A stretch of DNA of 64,000 bases from Pseudomonas sp. ICMP 561 (lineage in GTDB: Bacteria; Pseudomonadota; Gammaproteobacteria; Pseudomonadales; Pseudomonadaceae): the NCBI RefSeq assembly GCF_002699985.1, contig NZ_LKBT01000005.1, positions 85,339-149,338 of the forward strand, written 5' to 3'. Within the stretch, counting starts at the first letter, position 1. Each line of letters starts with the position of its first letter. A program made the position numbers and the translations under genes. The notes beneath the pieces are model-generated. The model was not told the origin of the DNA, ran no database searches, and saw only the letters and a list, made by a program, of their open reading frames with translations. Shown here in pieces: positions 9,319 through 16,962 of the stretch.

Positions 9319-9772
9319 GTGCTGTCCTCATCGTGCCACTGCAACGTGGCCTTGGTTGTCGGACAAGATTAGCCATGAGTCGGGTGGGGTGCAACCGGGT
9401 GCAACCCTTTTTTTGATGAATATTTCGGGGATCTGCCAGCCGGTCCTGCTTTGATATTCAAGGGTGCACAGCCGCAGTGCTGATGTACGGATGAAAGGCA
9501 GCGCATGCTCTGGAACGGGGCAAACTTCGCAAAAAATGAGCATCGATGACGTTGAGGTGCAACTTTTTGGCCGTAAATGGGTTGCACCGCTGATGATTTG
9601 TTGAATAGGATGCGTCGCGATGTCGCATGTGCGACCAAGAATTGTTCTCGCGGGACTGGCTTCGGCTGGGAGTGGGGCCAGAAAATCTGCCGCTTTCTTT
9701 CTGCGCCTTGGCTATTAATCTCCCGGTCAAGTCGACCTCGCTTAATAAAAACAATGCCAAGGCGAAATACCA
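9319..9772. promoter_or_regulatory. putA/putP divergent control region with five PutA operator cores
   Basis: The 454-bp spacer contains the hexamer GTTGCA or its complement at 9340-9345, 9390-9395, 9400-9405, 9558-9563 and 9581-9586. GTTGCA is the known core of PutA operators in enteric bacteria. Two copies sit 10 bp apart (9390, 9400) near putA and two sit 23 bp apart (9558, 9581) nearer putP. About 0.2 copies would be expected by chance in this length. No other gene is supported in the spacer. Confidence 0.75.
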
Positions 9773-11263
9773 ATGAGTGTCAGCAATCCCACCCTGATCA
9801 CCTTCGTGATCTACATCGCAGCAATGGTGCTGATCGGCCTGATGGCTTATCGCTCAACCAATAATCTCTCTGATTACATTCTTGGCGGTCGTAGCCTGGG
9901 CAGCGTTGTTACGGCGTTGTCGGCAGGTGCATCGGACATGAGCGGCTGGCTATTGATGGGCCTGCCGGGTGCCATTTATATGTCTGGCCTGTCGGAAAGC
10001 TGGATTGCCATCGGCCTGATCGTCGGTGCGTATCTGAACTGGTTGTTTGTGGCAGGGCGTCTGCGGGTGCAGACCGAGCACAACGGCGATGCTTTGCCCC
10101 TCCCGGATTACTCCCCCAGCCGATTCGAAGACAAAAGTGGCTTGCTGCGGGTGATATCCGCCGTGGTGATTCTGGTGTTCTTCACCATTTATTGCGCATC
10201 GGGCATTGTTGCCGGTGCACGTTTGTTTGAAAGCACCTTCGGTATGTCTTACGAAACCGCACTGTGGGCCGGTGCTGCCGCAACCATCGCCTACACGTTT
10301 GTGGGTGGTTTCCTGGCGGTAAGCTGGACGGACACGGTTCAGGCAACGCTGATGATCTTCGCATTGATCCTTACGCCGATCATCGTGCTGCTGGCGACCG
10401 GCGGTGTTGATGCAACCTTCCTGGCCATCGAAGCCAAGGATCCTGCCAATTTCGACATGTTCCACAACACCAGCATCATCGGCATCATCTCGTTGATGGG
10501 CTGGGGCCTGGGTTATTTCGGCCAGCCGCACATTCTGGCGCGCTTCATGGCGGCAGACTCTGTGAAGTCGATTGCCAGTGCCCGGCGCATTTCCATGACC
10601 TGGATGATCCTGTGTCTGGGCGGTACGGTTGCTGCGGGCTTTTTCGGGATTGCCTACTTCTCGGCGCATCCGGAAGTAGCAGGGCCTGTCACTGAAAACC
10701 CAGAGAGGGTGTTCATCGAATTGGCCAAACTGCTGTTCAACCCGTGGGTGACCGGTGTGCTGCTCTCGGCGATTCTGGCGGCAGTGATGAGTACCTTGAG
10801 CTGTCAGCTGCTGGTGTGTTCGAGTGCGCTGACTGAGGATTTTTATAAAGCTTTCCTGCGTAAACACGCTTCCCAGAAAGAACTGGTCTGGGTCGGCCGC
10901 GGCATGGTCCTGCTGATTGCGATTATCTCCATCGTGCTGGCTGCTGATCCGAATAATCGCGTGTTGGGCCTGGTGAGTTATGCCTGGGCAGGATTCGGCG
11001 CTGCGTTTGGTCCGGTCGTGTTGATTTCGGTACTGTGGAAAGGCATGACCCGTAACGGCGCGCTGGCGGGTGTACTGGTCGGCGCAATTACTGTGATTGT
11101 CTGGAAGCAGCTGGGCATATGGGGCCTGTACGAAATCATCCCCGGCTTCCTGTTCGCCAGCATCGCTATCGTGGTGTTCAGCCTGTTGGGCAAAGGTCCT
11201 TCGGCGGGTATGCAGGCGCGTTTTGAGTTGGCCGAGAAAGAGTTCAAGGCAGCGAGCCATTGA
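9773..11263 (+). CDS. putP: Sodium/proline symporter PutP
   Basis: Encodes a 496-residue integral membrane protein of the sodium:solute symporter family with about 13 hydrophobic segments. Typical PutP features are SAGASDMSGWLLMGLPGA in TM2 (sodium-site Asp and Ser), GWGLGYFGQPHILARFMA in the middle, and SCQLLVCSSALTEDFYK near TM8-9. It imports proline with Na+ and feeds the divergent putA. ATG 9773 follows AAGGCG. Transcription ends at or before the inverted repeat at 11277. Expression should be controlled by PutA through the GTTGCA sites in the spacer. Confidence 0.96.
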   Translation: MSVSNPTLITFVIYIAAMVLIGLMAYRSTNNLSDYILGGRSLGSVVTALSAGASDMSGWLLMGLPGAIYMSGLSESWIAIGLIVGAYLNWLFVAGRLRVQTEHNGDALPLPDYSPSRFEDKSGLLRVISAVVILVFFTIYCASGIVAGARLFESTFGMSYETALWAGAAATIAYTFVGGFLAVSWTDTVQATLMIFALILTPIIVLLATGGVDATFLAIEAKDPANFDMFHNTSIIGIISLMGWGLGYFGQPHILARFMAADSVKSIASARRISMTWMILCLGGTVAAGFFGIAYFSAHPEVAGPVTENPERVFIELAKLLFNPWVTGVLLSAILAAVMSTLSCQLLVCSSALTEDFYKAFLRKHASQKELVWVGRGMVLLIAIISIVLAADPNNRVLGLVSYAWAGFGAAFGPVVLISVLWKGMTRNGALAGVLVGAITVIVWKQLGIWGLYEIIPGFLFASIAIVVFSLLGKGPSAGMQARFELAEKEFKAASH

Positions 11264-11276
11264 ATTAAAAATGATT

Positions 11277-11364
11277 CTGTAGGAGCGCACGAGCAACGCG
11301 AGGCCGCGATGGCGGTGTATCAGGCAGAACGCTATCGCTGCCTCGCGTTGCTCGTGAGCTACAG
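11277..11364. repeat. REP-type inverted repeat, GAGCAACGCGAGGC family
   Basis: Arms CTGTAGGAGCGCACGAGCAA... and their near complement ending in CTACAG, 88 bp overall. It separates the convergent putP and alginate lyase genes and may act as a bidirectional transcript end. Confidence 0.8.
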
Positions 11365-11390
11365 AGAGCTGGGGCAACAGGGATTCAGCC

Positions 11391-12062
11391 CTACGTCTTG
11401 TTGTGATCAATATCCAGCTTATAGAAGGTGGCTTTGCCGCCTTCGCTGCTGTAGCCCTTGTTGTCCTGCACGTAAACCCCTGCCTTGAAGTACAGCGGCT
11501 TGTCACGCCAGGTGGCGCTGACCGGGCTGGTCCAGTTCTTCCCTCTCGTGCTGACGCTTAGATCTCCTCCGGGGCTGAGGTGGATCTTGTAATTGAAGCG
11601 CTCGTTCAGCGGCACGCCTTCGGCAATCTGATAGACGCGGCTTTCTTTGTCGTCATAGCGCTTTCGGAACTTCGCAACTATATTTCCCGACTTGGTGTCT
11701 TCCTTGTACTGATACTCAACCTTGAGCATCGGCTCGGTGCTTTCGTAGGCGTGTATCTGACCAATCACGATTTTGCCCGAGGAGGGCACCTGATTGACTT
11801 CAAGTGTGGCGTCGAGCTTGTTATCGGCTTGCGGATACATCCAGTTGTGCAGGGTACCGTCGGACCAGGTTTCGCGCAGTTCACTTCGCGGGTACTTGGC
11901 GTTTTCGGTTTTTGATCCGGTGACGGGTGACCAGAAGAAGATGTAGCCCGACTCTGAACGAAAATACTTACCGTCATAGCCTTTTTTCAACTGGGACGTT
12001 TCGATTGTTTTGGGGGGCGAACCCACAGGAATACTCAGATTCCACGAAGCCATATCTACCAT
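11391..12062 (-). CDS. Polysaccharide lyase family 7 (alginate lyase)
   Basis: Encodes 223 residues with the three PL7 signatures: RSELR at 59-63, QIH at 102-104 and YFKAGVYVQ at 191-199. Gln/His of QIH, Arg of RSELR and the Tyr of YFKAGVY form the active-site groove of this beta-jelly-roll family, which cleaves alginate by beta-elimination. There is no signal peptide, and the mature domain begins almost at residue 1, so it is cytoplasmic or exported by a non-Sec route. A second ATG three codons in is possible. It is not next to alginate biosynthesis genes. The 312-bp spacer upstream (12063-12374) shows no further gene. Confidence 0.9.
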   Translation of the reverse strand: MVDMASWNLSIPVGSPPKTIETSQLKKGYDGKYFRSESGYIFFWSPVTGSKTENAKYPRSELRETWSDGTLHNWMYPQADNKLDATLEVNQVPSSGKIVIGQIHAYESTEPMLKVEYQYKEDTKSGNIVAKFRKRYDDKESRVYQIAEGVPLNERFNYKIHLSPGGDLSVSTRGKNWTSPVSATWRDKPLYFKAGVYVQDNKGYSSEGGKATFYKLDIDHNKT

Positions 12063-12374
12063 AAGTTGTTTTCCAATATGTCGCTTTGCCAGTAAGGGCT
12101 GTCTAGGTCAAGCCTTTCCGGGTTGTTGTTATACGTTCTCAATAACAAACTGTTAATAATTAATTGCCGAACGGATGACGTCAAAGTGCTGTCACATTGG
12201 CTGTAGGGCCTGCGCCGTGTGGCCTGTAGGAGACGACCGTTAGTCGGTTAAATGTGAACTTTAGTGAGGGCGGTCACAAAGCTATCTTCAGTTTCCGTCA
12301 GAGCCGACTAGAGTTACGCGATTGGAAATCTAAAACGACTGTCCCTGGATGTCGTGCCACATAAGAGAAGTTGC

Positions 12375-14504
12375 ATGGAATGCGCGCAAACCAAGCCGAG
12401 TGATGGCTGTTCTGTTTTGTTGGTGGTGGATGACTATCCAGAGAACCTGGTGACTATGCGTGCGGTGCTGCAAAGGCAGGACTGGTGCATTGTCACGGCG
12501 AGCTCGGGGATCGAGGCGTTGACAGTGCTTCTGGAGCGCGAAGTTGATCTGGTCCTGCTCGATGTTCAGATGCCCGGGATGGATGGTTTCGAAGTTGCCC
12601 GCTTGATGCGCGGCAGCCAGCGAACGCGGCTGACCCCGATTATTTTCCTGACTGCCAACGAGCAATCTCAGGATGCTGTGCATCGCGGCTACGCCAGTGG
12701 CGCGATTGATTACCTCTTCAAACCGTTTGATCCCAACGTTCTCAGGCCCAAGGTTCAGGTGTTGCTGGAGCAACAGCAGAATCAGCGCGCCCTGCAGCGA
12801 ATTTCCCGAGAGCTGGAATCTGCCAGAGCCTTTAACGCTTCGGTACTGGATAACATTGATGAAGGCATTCTGGTCGTCAACGAGGCCGGGCTGATCAACT
12901 TCGCCAACCCTGCAATCTGTCGCCTGTTGGGTGCCAGTGCCGAGACACTGGGCGGGACCAGCGTGATTGATTACCTGATTGAACCGGAGGTCGTCGATTG
13001 GGCGCAATCCGGGTTCTATCGCCATTATCGCAATGCCGAAATCTATCGCCTGCACGATGCGGTTTTGCGGACCAGTGAAGGCCGGAAACTGCCGGTGGCA
13101 TTGTCCTGCGCGCCATTGCCGGCCGAGCAGAAATCCATGGTGTTCAGCATTCTGGACATGTCGGTGGTGCGCGATCTTTATCAGCAACTGGAGCAACAAG
13201 CGGTTACCGATGCCTTGACCGGATTGCTCAACAGGCGCGGCTTCTACCAGGCGGTCGAAGGCTTATTGTTGCGCAATGACCAGCCGGGCCGCTTCCTGGT
13301 GCTGTTGTATCTGGATCTGGACGGTTTCAAACGGGTCAACGATTCCCTTGGCCACGACGCCGGGGATCAGGTACTGCTTTGGGTGTCCCAGCAACTCAAG
13401 GACTGCATGCGGCCCTACGACGTTCTGGCCCGCATGGGTGGTGATGAATTCACTGTGGTCATCGACGGCCTGGACTTCCCCGAGCAGGCCGCCAAAGTAG
13501 CGGAGAAACTCATCGAGCGGGTTTCTGTTCGCAGGCAGATCGATGGTCTGGACGTCACGCTGGGTGCCAGTATTGGTATCGCGACCTTCCCGGACTGTGG
13601 CTCCAATCTTGACGGGCTGCTACGCGCCGCAGACATCGCCATGTACGAGGCGAAGCGCGCAGGTCGTCAGCAGTATCGCTTCTACGATCAGGAAATGAAC
13701 GGTCGCGCCCGCTCTAGGCTGATGCTTGAAGACAGCGTGCGTACCGCCATCGATGGTCACGATTTCTCTATGGTCTATCAGCCTCAGGTTTCTATTGCCG
13801 ATGGGCGATTGCGAGGTTTCGAGGCATTGTTGCGCTGGCAGCATCCGAGCGCTGGTGATGTACCGCCGGGCGTGTTCATTCCTCTGCTTGAAGAGACCCG
13901 CTTGATCAACAAGCTCGGCGGCTGGATATTCGAGCAGGGTGCCGAACATCGTGGCCGCTGCATTGATGTCTTCGACGATGATCTGGTGCTGAGTATCAGT
14001 GTCAGCCCTACCCAGTTCTGCATGCCTAACCTTGCCGCCGAGTTGCGCCGCGCCATGCAGCGCTATGACCTAAAGCCGGGGCAACTTGAAGTCGAGCTCA
14101 CCGAGGCGTCGTTGGTGCAAAATCTGGCGCACAGCCGTAATCAGATCCGTCACTTGCATGACATTGGCGTAAGTGTTGCGCTGGATGATTTCGGTGTAGG
14201 CGAGTGTTCACTGGCTCATTTGCGCAATCTGGACATCGACACCCTGAAGATCGACCGGCATTTTATCGCCGGTATGCTCACCACACCGCGCGATACCGCA
14301 GTGGCGCGCAGCATCATTGACCTATGTCGTAACCTGAACGTGCTGGTGATCGCCGAAGGTGTCGAGACCCTTGAGCAATATCAGTGGCTGGCCGACAACG
14401 GTTGTCAGTTGATTCAGGGTTATCTGGTAGCGCGACCGATGTTGGCCGATGAGGCATTGAGCTTTCCGAAGGTGTTTGACTGGGAGAGCCTAAAACACCA
14501 TTGA
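12375..14504 (+). CDS. Response regulator REC-PAS-GGDEF-EAL, cyclic-di-GMP enzyme
   Basis: Encodes 709 residues from the ATG at 12375, preferred over a GTG 21 nt upstream because AAGAGAAG precedes it. Receiver domain 13-130: acidic pair D19/D20, phospho-acceptor D63 in LLDVQMPGMDG, K116. PAS-like domain 150-265. GGDEF domain 270-440 with intact GGDEF at 355-359 and an RxxD inhibitory site (RPYD, 346-349) exactly five residues before it. EAL domain 445-700: E483 of EALLRW, E574/E577, D604/D605, K625, E661 and Q681 are present. The usual metal-binding Asn of the VNxS motif is Ser542 (ISVSPTQF). It should make c-di-GMP; hydrolysis may be weak. A cognate kinase is not nearby. Confidence 0.92.
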   Translation: MECAQTKPSDGCSVLLVVDDYPENLVTMRAVLQRQDWCIVTASSGIEALTVLLEREVDLVLLDVQMPGMDGFEVARLMRGSQRTRLTPIIFLTANEQSQDAVHRGYASGAIDYLFKPFDPNVLRPKVQVLLEQQQNQRALQRISRELESARAFNASVLDNIDEGILVVNEAGLINFANPAICRLLGASAETLGGTSVIDYLIEPEVVDWAQSGFYRHYRNAEIYRLHDAVLRTSEGRKLPVALSCAPLPAEQKSMVFSILDMSVVRDLYQQLEQQAVTDALTGLLNRRGFYQAVEGLLLRNDQPGRFLVLLYLDLDGFKRVNDSLGHDAGDQVLLWVSQQLKDCMRPYDVLARMGGDEFTVVIDGLDFPEQAAKVAEKLIERVSVRRQIDGLDVTLGASIGIATFPDCGSNLDGLLRAADIAMYEAKRAGRQQYRFYDQEMNGRARSRLMLEDSVRTAIDGHDFSMVYQPQVSIADGRLRGFEALLRWQHPSAGDVPPGVFIPLLEETRLINKLGGWIFEQGAEHRGRCIDVFDDDLVLSISVSPTQFCMPNLAAELRRAMQRYDLKPGQLEVELTEASLVQNLAHSRNQIRHLHDIGVSVALDDFGVGECSLAHLRNLDIDTLKIDRHFIAGMLTTPRDTAVARSIIDLCRNLNVLVIAEGVETLEQYQWLADNGCQLIQGYLVARPMLADEALSFPKVFDWESLKHH

Positions 14505-14543
14505 GTTGTACACTGGCGCCTTTTCAGATCTGCGTTACGGCTC

Positions 14544-15050
14544 ATGACTGCATCGGTGACTGCTCCACTCAAATACCTTCAGGCCTATCCGGCAGCACTT
14601 CAGGATCAGGTCCGGCAGCTCATCGCCATGAACAAACTGGGCGACTACCTGCAGCAGCGCTACCCTGAGCGTCATGACGTGCAAAGTGACAAGGCGTTGT
14701 ACGCCTACGCGCTGGGGCTCAAGCAGGAATACCTGCGCAATGCGCCGAACATCGACAAGGTGCTGTTCGATAACCGCCTCGATCTGACTCATCGCGCATT
14801 GGGCCTGCACACGACTATTTCACGGGTGCAGGGCGGCAAGCTCAAAGCCAAGAAGGAAATCCGTGTCGCCTCGCTCTTCAAGGAAGCGCCCCCGGAATTC
14901 CTGAAGATGATCGTCGTACACGAGCTGGCGCACTTCAAGGAATCGGACCACAACAAGGCGTTCTACAAACTGTGCGAGCACATGCAGCCCGGCTATCACC
15001 AGCTGGAGTTCGATCTGCGGGTTTATCTGACCTGGCGGGATATGCAGTAG
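14544..15050 (+). CDS. YgjP-type (DUF45/M48-like) metalloprotein
   Basis: Encodes 168 residues. The zinc motif HELAH occupies 126-130 and the third ligand His is at 136 (HELAHFKESDHNKAFY), typical of the YgjP/DUF45 group often labelled M48-like metallopeptidase. Homologues in E. coli have been associated with nucleotide pyrophosphatase activity, so a protease role is uncertain. It has no signal peptide or membrane segment. The start ATG lies 39 bp after the GGDEF-EAL stop, so the two may be cotranscribed. A REP element follows. Confidence 0.85.
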   Translation: MTASVTAPLKYLQAYPAALQDQVRQLIAMNKLGDYLQQRYPERHDVQSDKALYAYALGLKQEYLRNAPNIDKVLFDNRLDLTHRALGLHTTISRVQGGKLKAKKEIRVASLFKEAPPEFLKMIVVHELAHFKESDHNKAFYKLCEHMQPGYHQLEFDLRVYLTWRDMQ

Positions 15051-15071
15051 CACCCAGAGTCAACTCAATCC

Positions 15072-15163
15072 GGTAGGACCGGCTTCAGCCGGGAGGGCGT
15101 CGGAACATTTGCTAAACCTTCTTCGCCAGAAATACTGCCCTCCCGGCTAAAGCCGGTCCTACG
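15072..15163. repeat. REP inverted repeat, GTAGGACCGGCTTTAGCCGG family
   Basis: Complementary arms GGTAGGACCGGCTTCAGCCG and its partner ending GGTCCTAC enclose about 45 nt. The same family occurs at 19258, 23814 and the right window end. It ends 36 bp before the next start codon. Confidence 0.9.
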
Positions 15164-15198
15164 GGTGTTTGAGGTATCAAATATTGAAAGGCTACCCA

Positions 15199-15495
15199 AT
15201 GGACGTCAGCAAAACCAAATCCAGCTTCTATCGCCGCCTGTACGTGGCGTATCTGATCGACAGCGAACTGGCCAGTAACGTCCCGGCATTGGTCGACGCG
15301 ACGGGCATGCCACGTCGTACCGCGCAGGACACGATTGCTGCGTTGGCGGATCTGGATATCGAGTGTGAGTTCGAGCAGCTCGATGGCGCCCGCAATCACG
15401 CCGGGCAATACCGGATACGTGATTGGGGTGCGATCGACAAAAACTGGATTGCGGGCAATCTGGCACAGATCAAGGCAGTACTCGGTTACCCCTGA
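15199..15495 (+). CDS. Small winged-helix DNA-binding protein
   Basis: Encodes 98 residues from ATG 15199 (GAAAGG ribosome site 8 nt upstream); an earlier in-frame start exists but runs back towards the REP element. The sequence MPRRTAQDTIAALADLDI looks like the recognition part of a winged helix-turn-helix. The conserved tail RDWGAIDKNWI is typical of a short Pseudomonas family annotated only as HTH or winged-helix protein. The regulated genes are unknown. It faces elaA with 3 bp between the stop codons. Confidence 0.75.
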   Translation: MDVSKTKSSFYRRLYVAYLIDSELASNVPALVDATGMPRRTAQDTIAALADLDIECEFEQLDGARNHAGQYRIRDWGAIDKNWIAGNLAQIKAVLGYP

Positions 15496-15498
15496 GGC

Positions 15499-15957
15499 TT
15501 ACTCGAGATCGCGGCGCATCCCGATGTGGGGAATTTCGTCCTCCAGATACACATCGCCCACCGGCTCGAAGCCGTAACGGGCGTAATAGCCCTGCAAGTG
15601 CGCCTGAGCTGACAGATAGATCGGCTGGTCGGGCCAGGTTTTCTCTGCGTTTTCCAGCGCCTGCTCCATCAGCTCATGACCAATGCCACGGCTGCGTATC
15701 GAGGGTGCCGTCACAACGCGGCCAATGGTCACGTCACCACCTTGCTGGATAGGATCGAGCAAGCGCAAATAGGCAACCAGCCTGTCTTCCTGCCAAGCCA
15801 TCAAATGGCAGGTATCACCCATCAGATCCTGGCCGTCGACATCCAGATAAACGCATTGCTGCTCGACCACGAACACCTCCGCGCGTAATTGCAGGATGGC
15901 GTAAAGCTGCTCCTTGCTCAGATCGGTGTGGTGTTTGCAGATCCAGTTAATTGGCAT
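15499..15957 (-). CDS. elaA: ElaA-family GNAT N-acetyltransferase
   Basis: Encodes 152 residues that match the ElaA branch of GNAT acyltransferases. The N-terminal block reads LYAILQLRAEVFVVEQQCVY, the acetyl-CoA-binding loop is RSRGIGHELM (Q/RxxGxG/A type), and the C-terminal part reads AQAHLQGYYARYGFEPVGD. It is cytosolic, with an unidentified substrate in most bacteria. The ATG at 15957 follows a weak purine stretch. It is a single-gene unit converging on the winged-helix gene. Confidence 0.9.
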   Translation of the reverse strand: MPINWICKHHTDLSKEQLYAILQLRAEVFVVEQQCVYLDVDGQDLMGDTCHLMAWQEDRLVAYLRLLDPIQQGGDVTIGRVVTAPSIRSRGIGHELMEQALENAEKTWPDQPIYLSAQAHLQGYYARYGFEPVGDVYLEDEIPHIGMRRDLE

Positions 15958-16224
15958 GTCACTGACTCGGTGAAGAAACGTTGAGCGAATACTAACTCAT
16001 CCGGTCAGATACCCAATGAAACCCTGCAACGAATAGCCTGTGAATGTTTCGTGCGGGTTGCCGATAACCCTTCAAGGGTTTTTGCGGAGCGCCGCACGTA
16101 ATGTCATCTGAACGTGAGTTGTGAAAAGGGCTTTATGCAGCTTCAATGAGGCTACATGCCATCACCGGTTTTCCCGGTCATTGGCTGCAATTATCCGGGC
16201 GTTGCCCGTCTCAGGGAGATGAGC

Positions 16225-16962
16225 ATGTCGTGTGTGCTTCGAGCCATAGCTTTGCTGGGATTGCTGTTGATGGCTCAGGCCAGCGCAGACGAGAGATTGC
16301 GCTTGGTGGCCGATGCCTGGCCGCCTTTTACGGACGCTTCATTACTCAATAATGGCCTGGCAAGTGATCTGGTCAGCACCGCATTGCAACGTGCCGGATA
16401 CAGCACCGAGTACGAACAGGTGCCATGGGCGCGCGCGTTGCTCGGGGTCGAGGAGGGGCGTTATGACGTGCTGATCAACGCCTGGTTCAGCGAAGAGCGC
16501 ACCCGCATCGGTGACTTCTCGGAGGAGTACTTGCTCAATCGCGTTCGCTTCCTCAAGCGCGCCCGCTCCAGCGTGCAGTTTCAGGATCTGAGCCAGTTGT
16601 ACGAGCGGCCCATTGCAGTCGTCAGGGGCTACAGCTATTCCGCCGAGTTCGATAACGACGATCTGCTGGAAAAGGTGCCGGTGAACAACTTTTCCATGGC
16701 GCTGCGCATGGTCGTGGCGGGGCGTGTTGATCTGGCCGTGGAAGACGAATATGTCGCGCGTTATTACCTGGCGGCCGAGCCCCAGAGCACCCGTGACAAG
16801 TTGCAGTTTCTGCCTAAATCACTGAGCGAAAACAGCCTGCATATTCTGGTCAGTCACAAGAACCCGAAACATCAGGGGATCGTTGCTGACTTCAATCGGG
16901 AAATTGCCGCCATGAAAGCCGATGGCAGCTACGCGGAAATCTTCAAGCGACATGGTCTGTAG
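16225..16962 (+). CDS. Periplasmic solute-binding protein (family 3 type)
   Basis: Encodes 245 residues from ATG 16225, chosen because CAGGGAG lies 7 nt upstream, whereas the ATG at 16219 is too close to it. Residues 1-21 form a Sec signal peptide ending AQASA before DERLRL. The mature part has the family-3 pattern (LVADAWPPFTD, ALQRAGYSTEYEQVPWARAL, YDVLINAWFSEERT). No permease or ATPase genes adjoin it, so it may serve as an orphan binding protein or sensor partner. Its last 20 bp overlap the 3' end of the convergent yccS gene. Confidence 0.85.
   Translation: MSCVLRAIALLGLLLMAQASADERLRLVADAWPPFTDASLLNNGLASDLVSTALQRAGYSTEYEQVPWARALLGVEEGRYDVLINAWFSEERTRIGDFSEEYLLNRVRFLKRARSSVQFQDLSQLYERPIAVVRGYSYSAEFDNDDLLEKVPVNNFSMALRMVVAGRVDLAVEDEYVARYYLAAEPQSTRDKLQFLPKSLSENSLHILVSHKNPKHQGIVADFNREIAAMKADGSYAEIFKRHGL

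Noticed and set aside
9950..11506. 518-codon frame opposite putP
   Set aside because: Antisense shadow rich in His, Gln and Arg; no recognisable domain.
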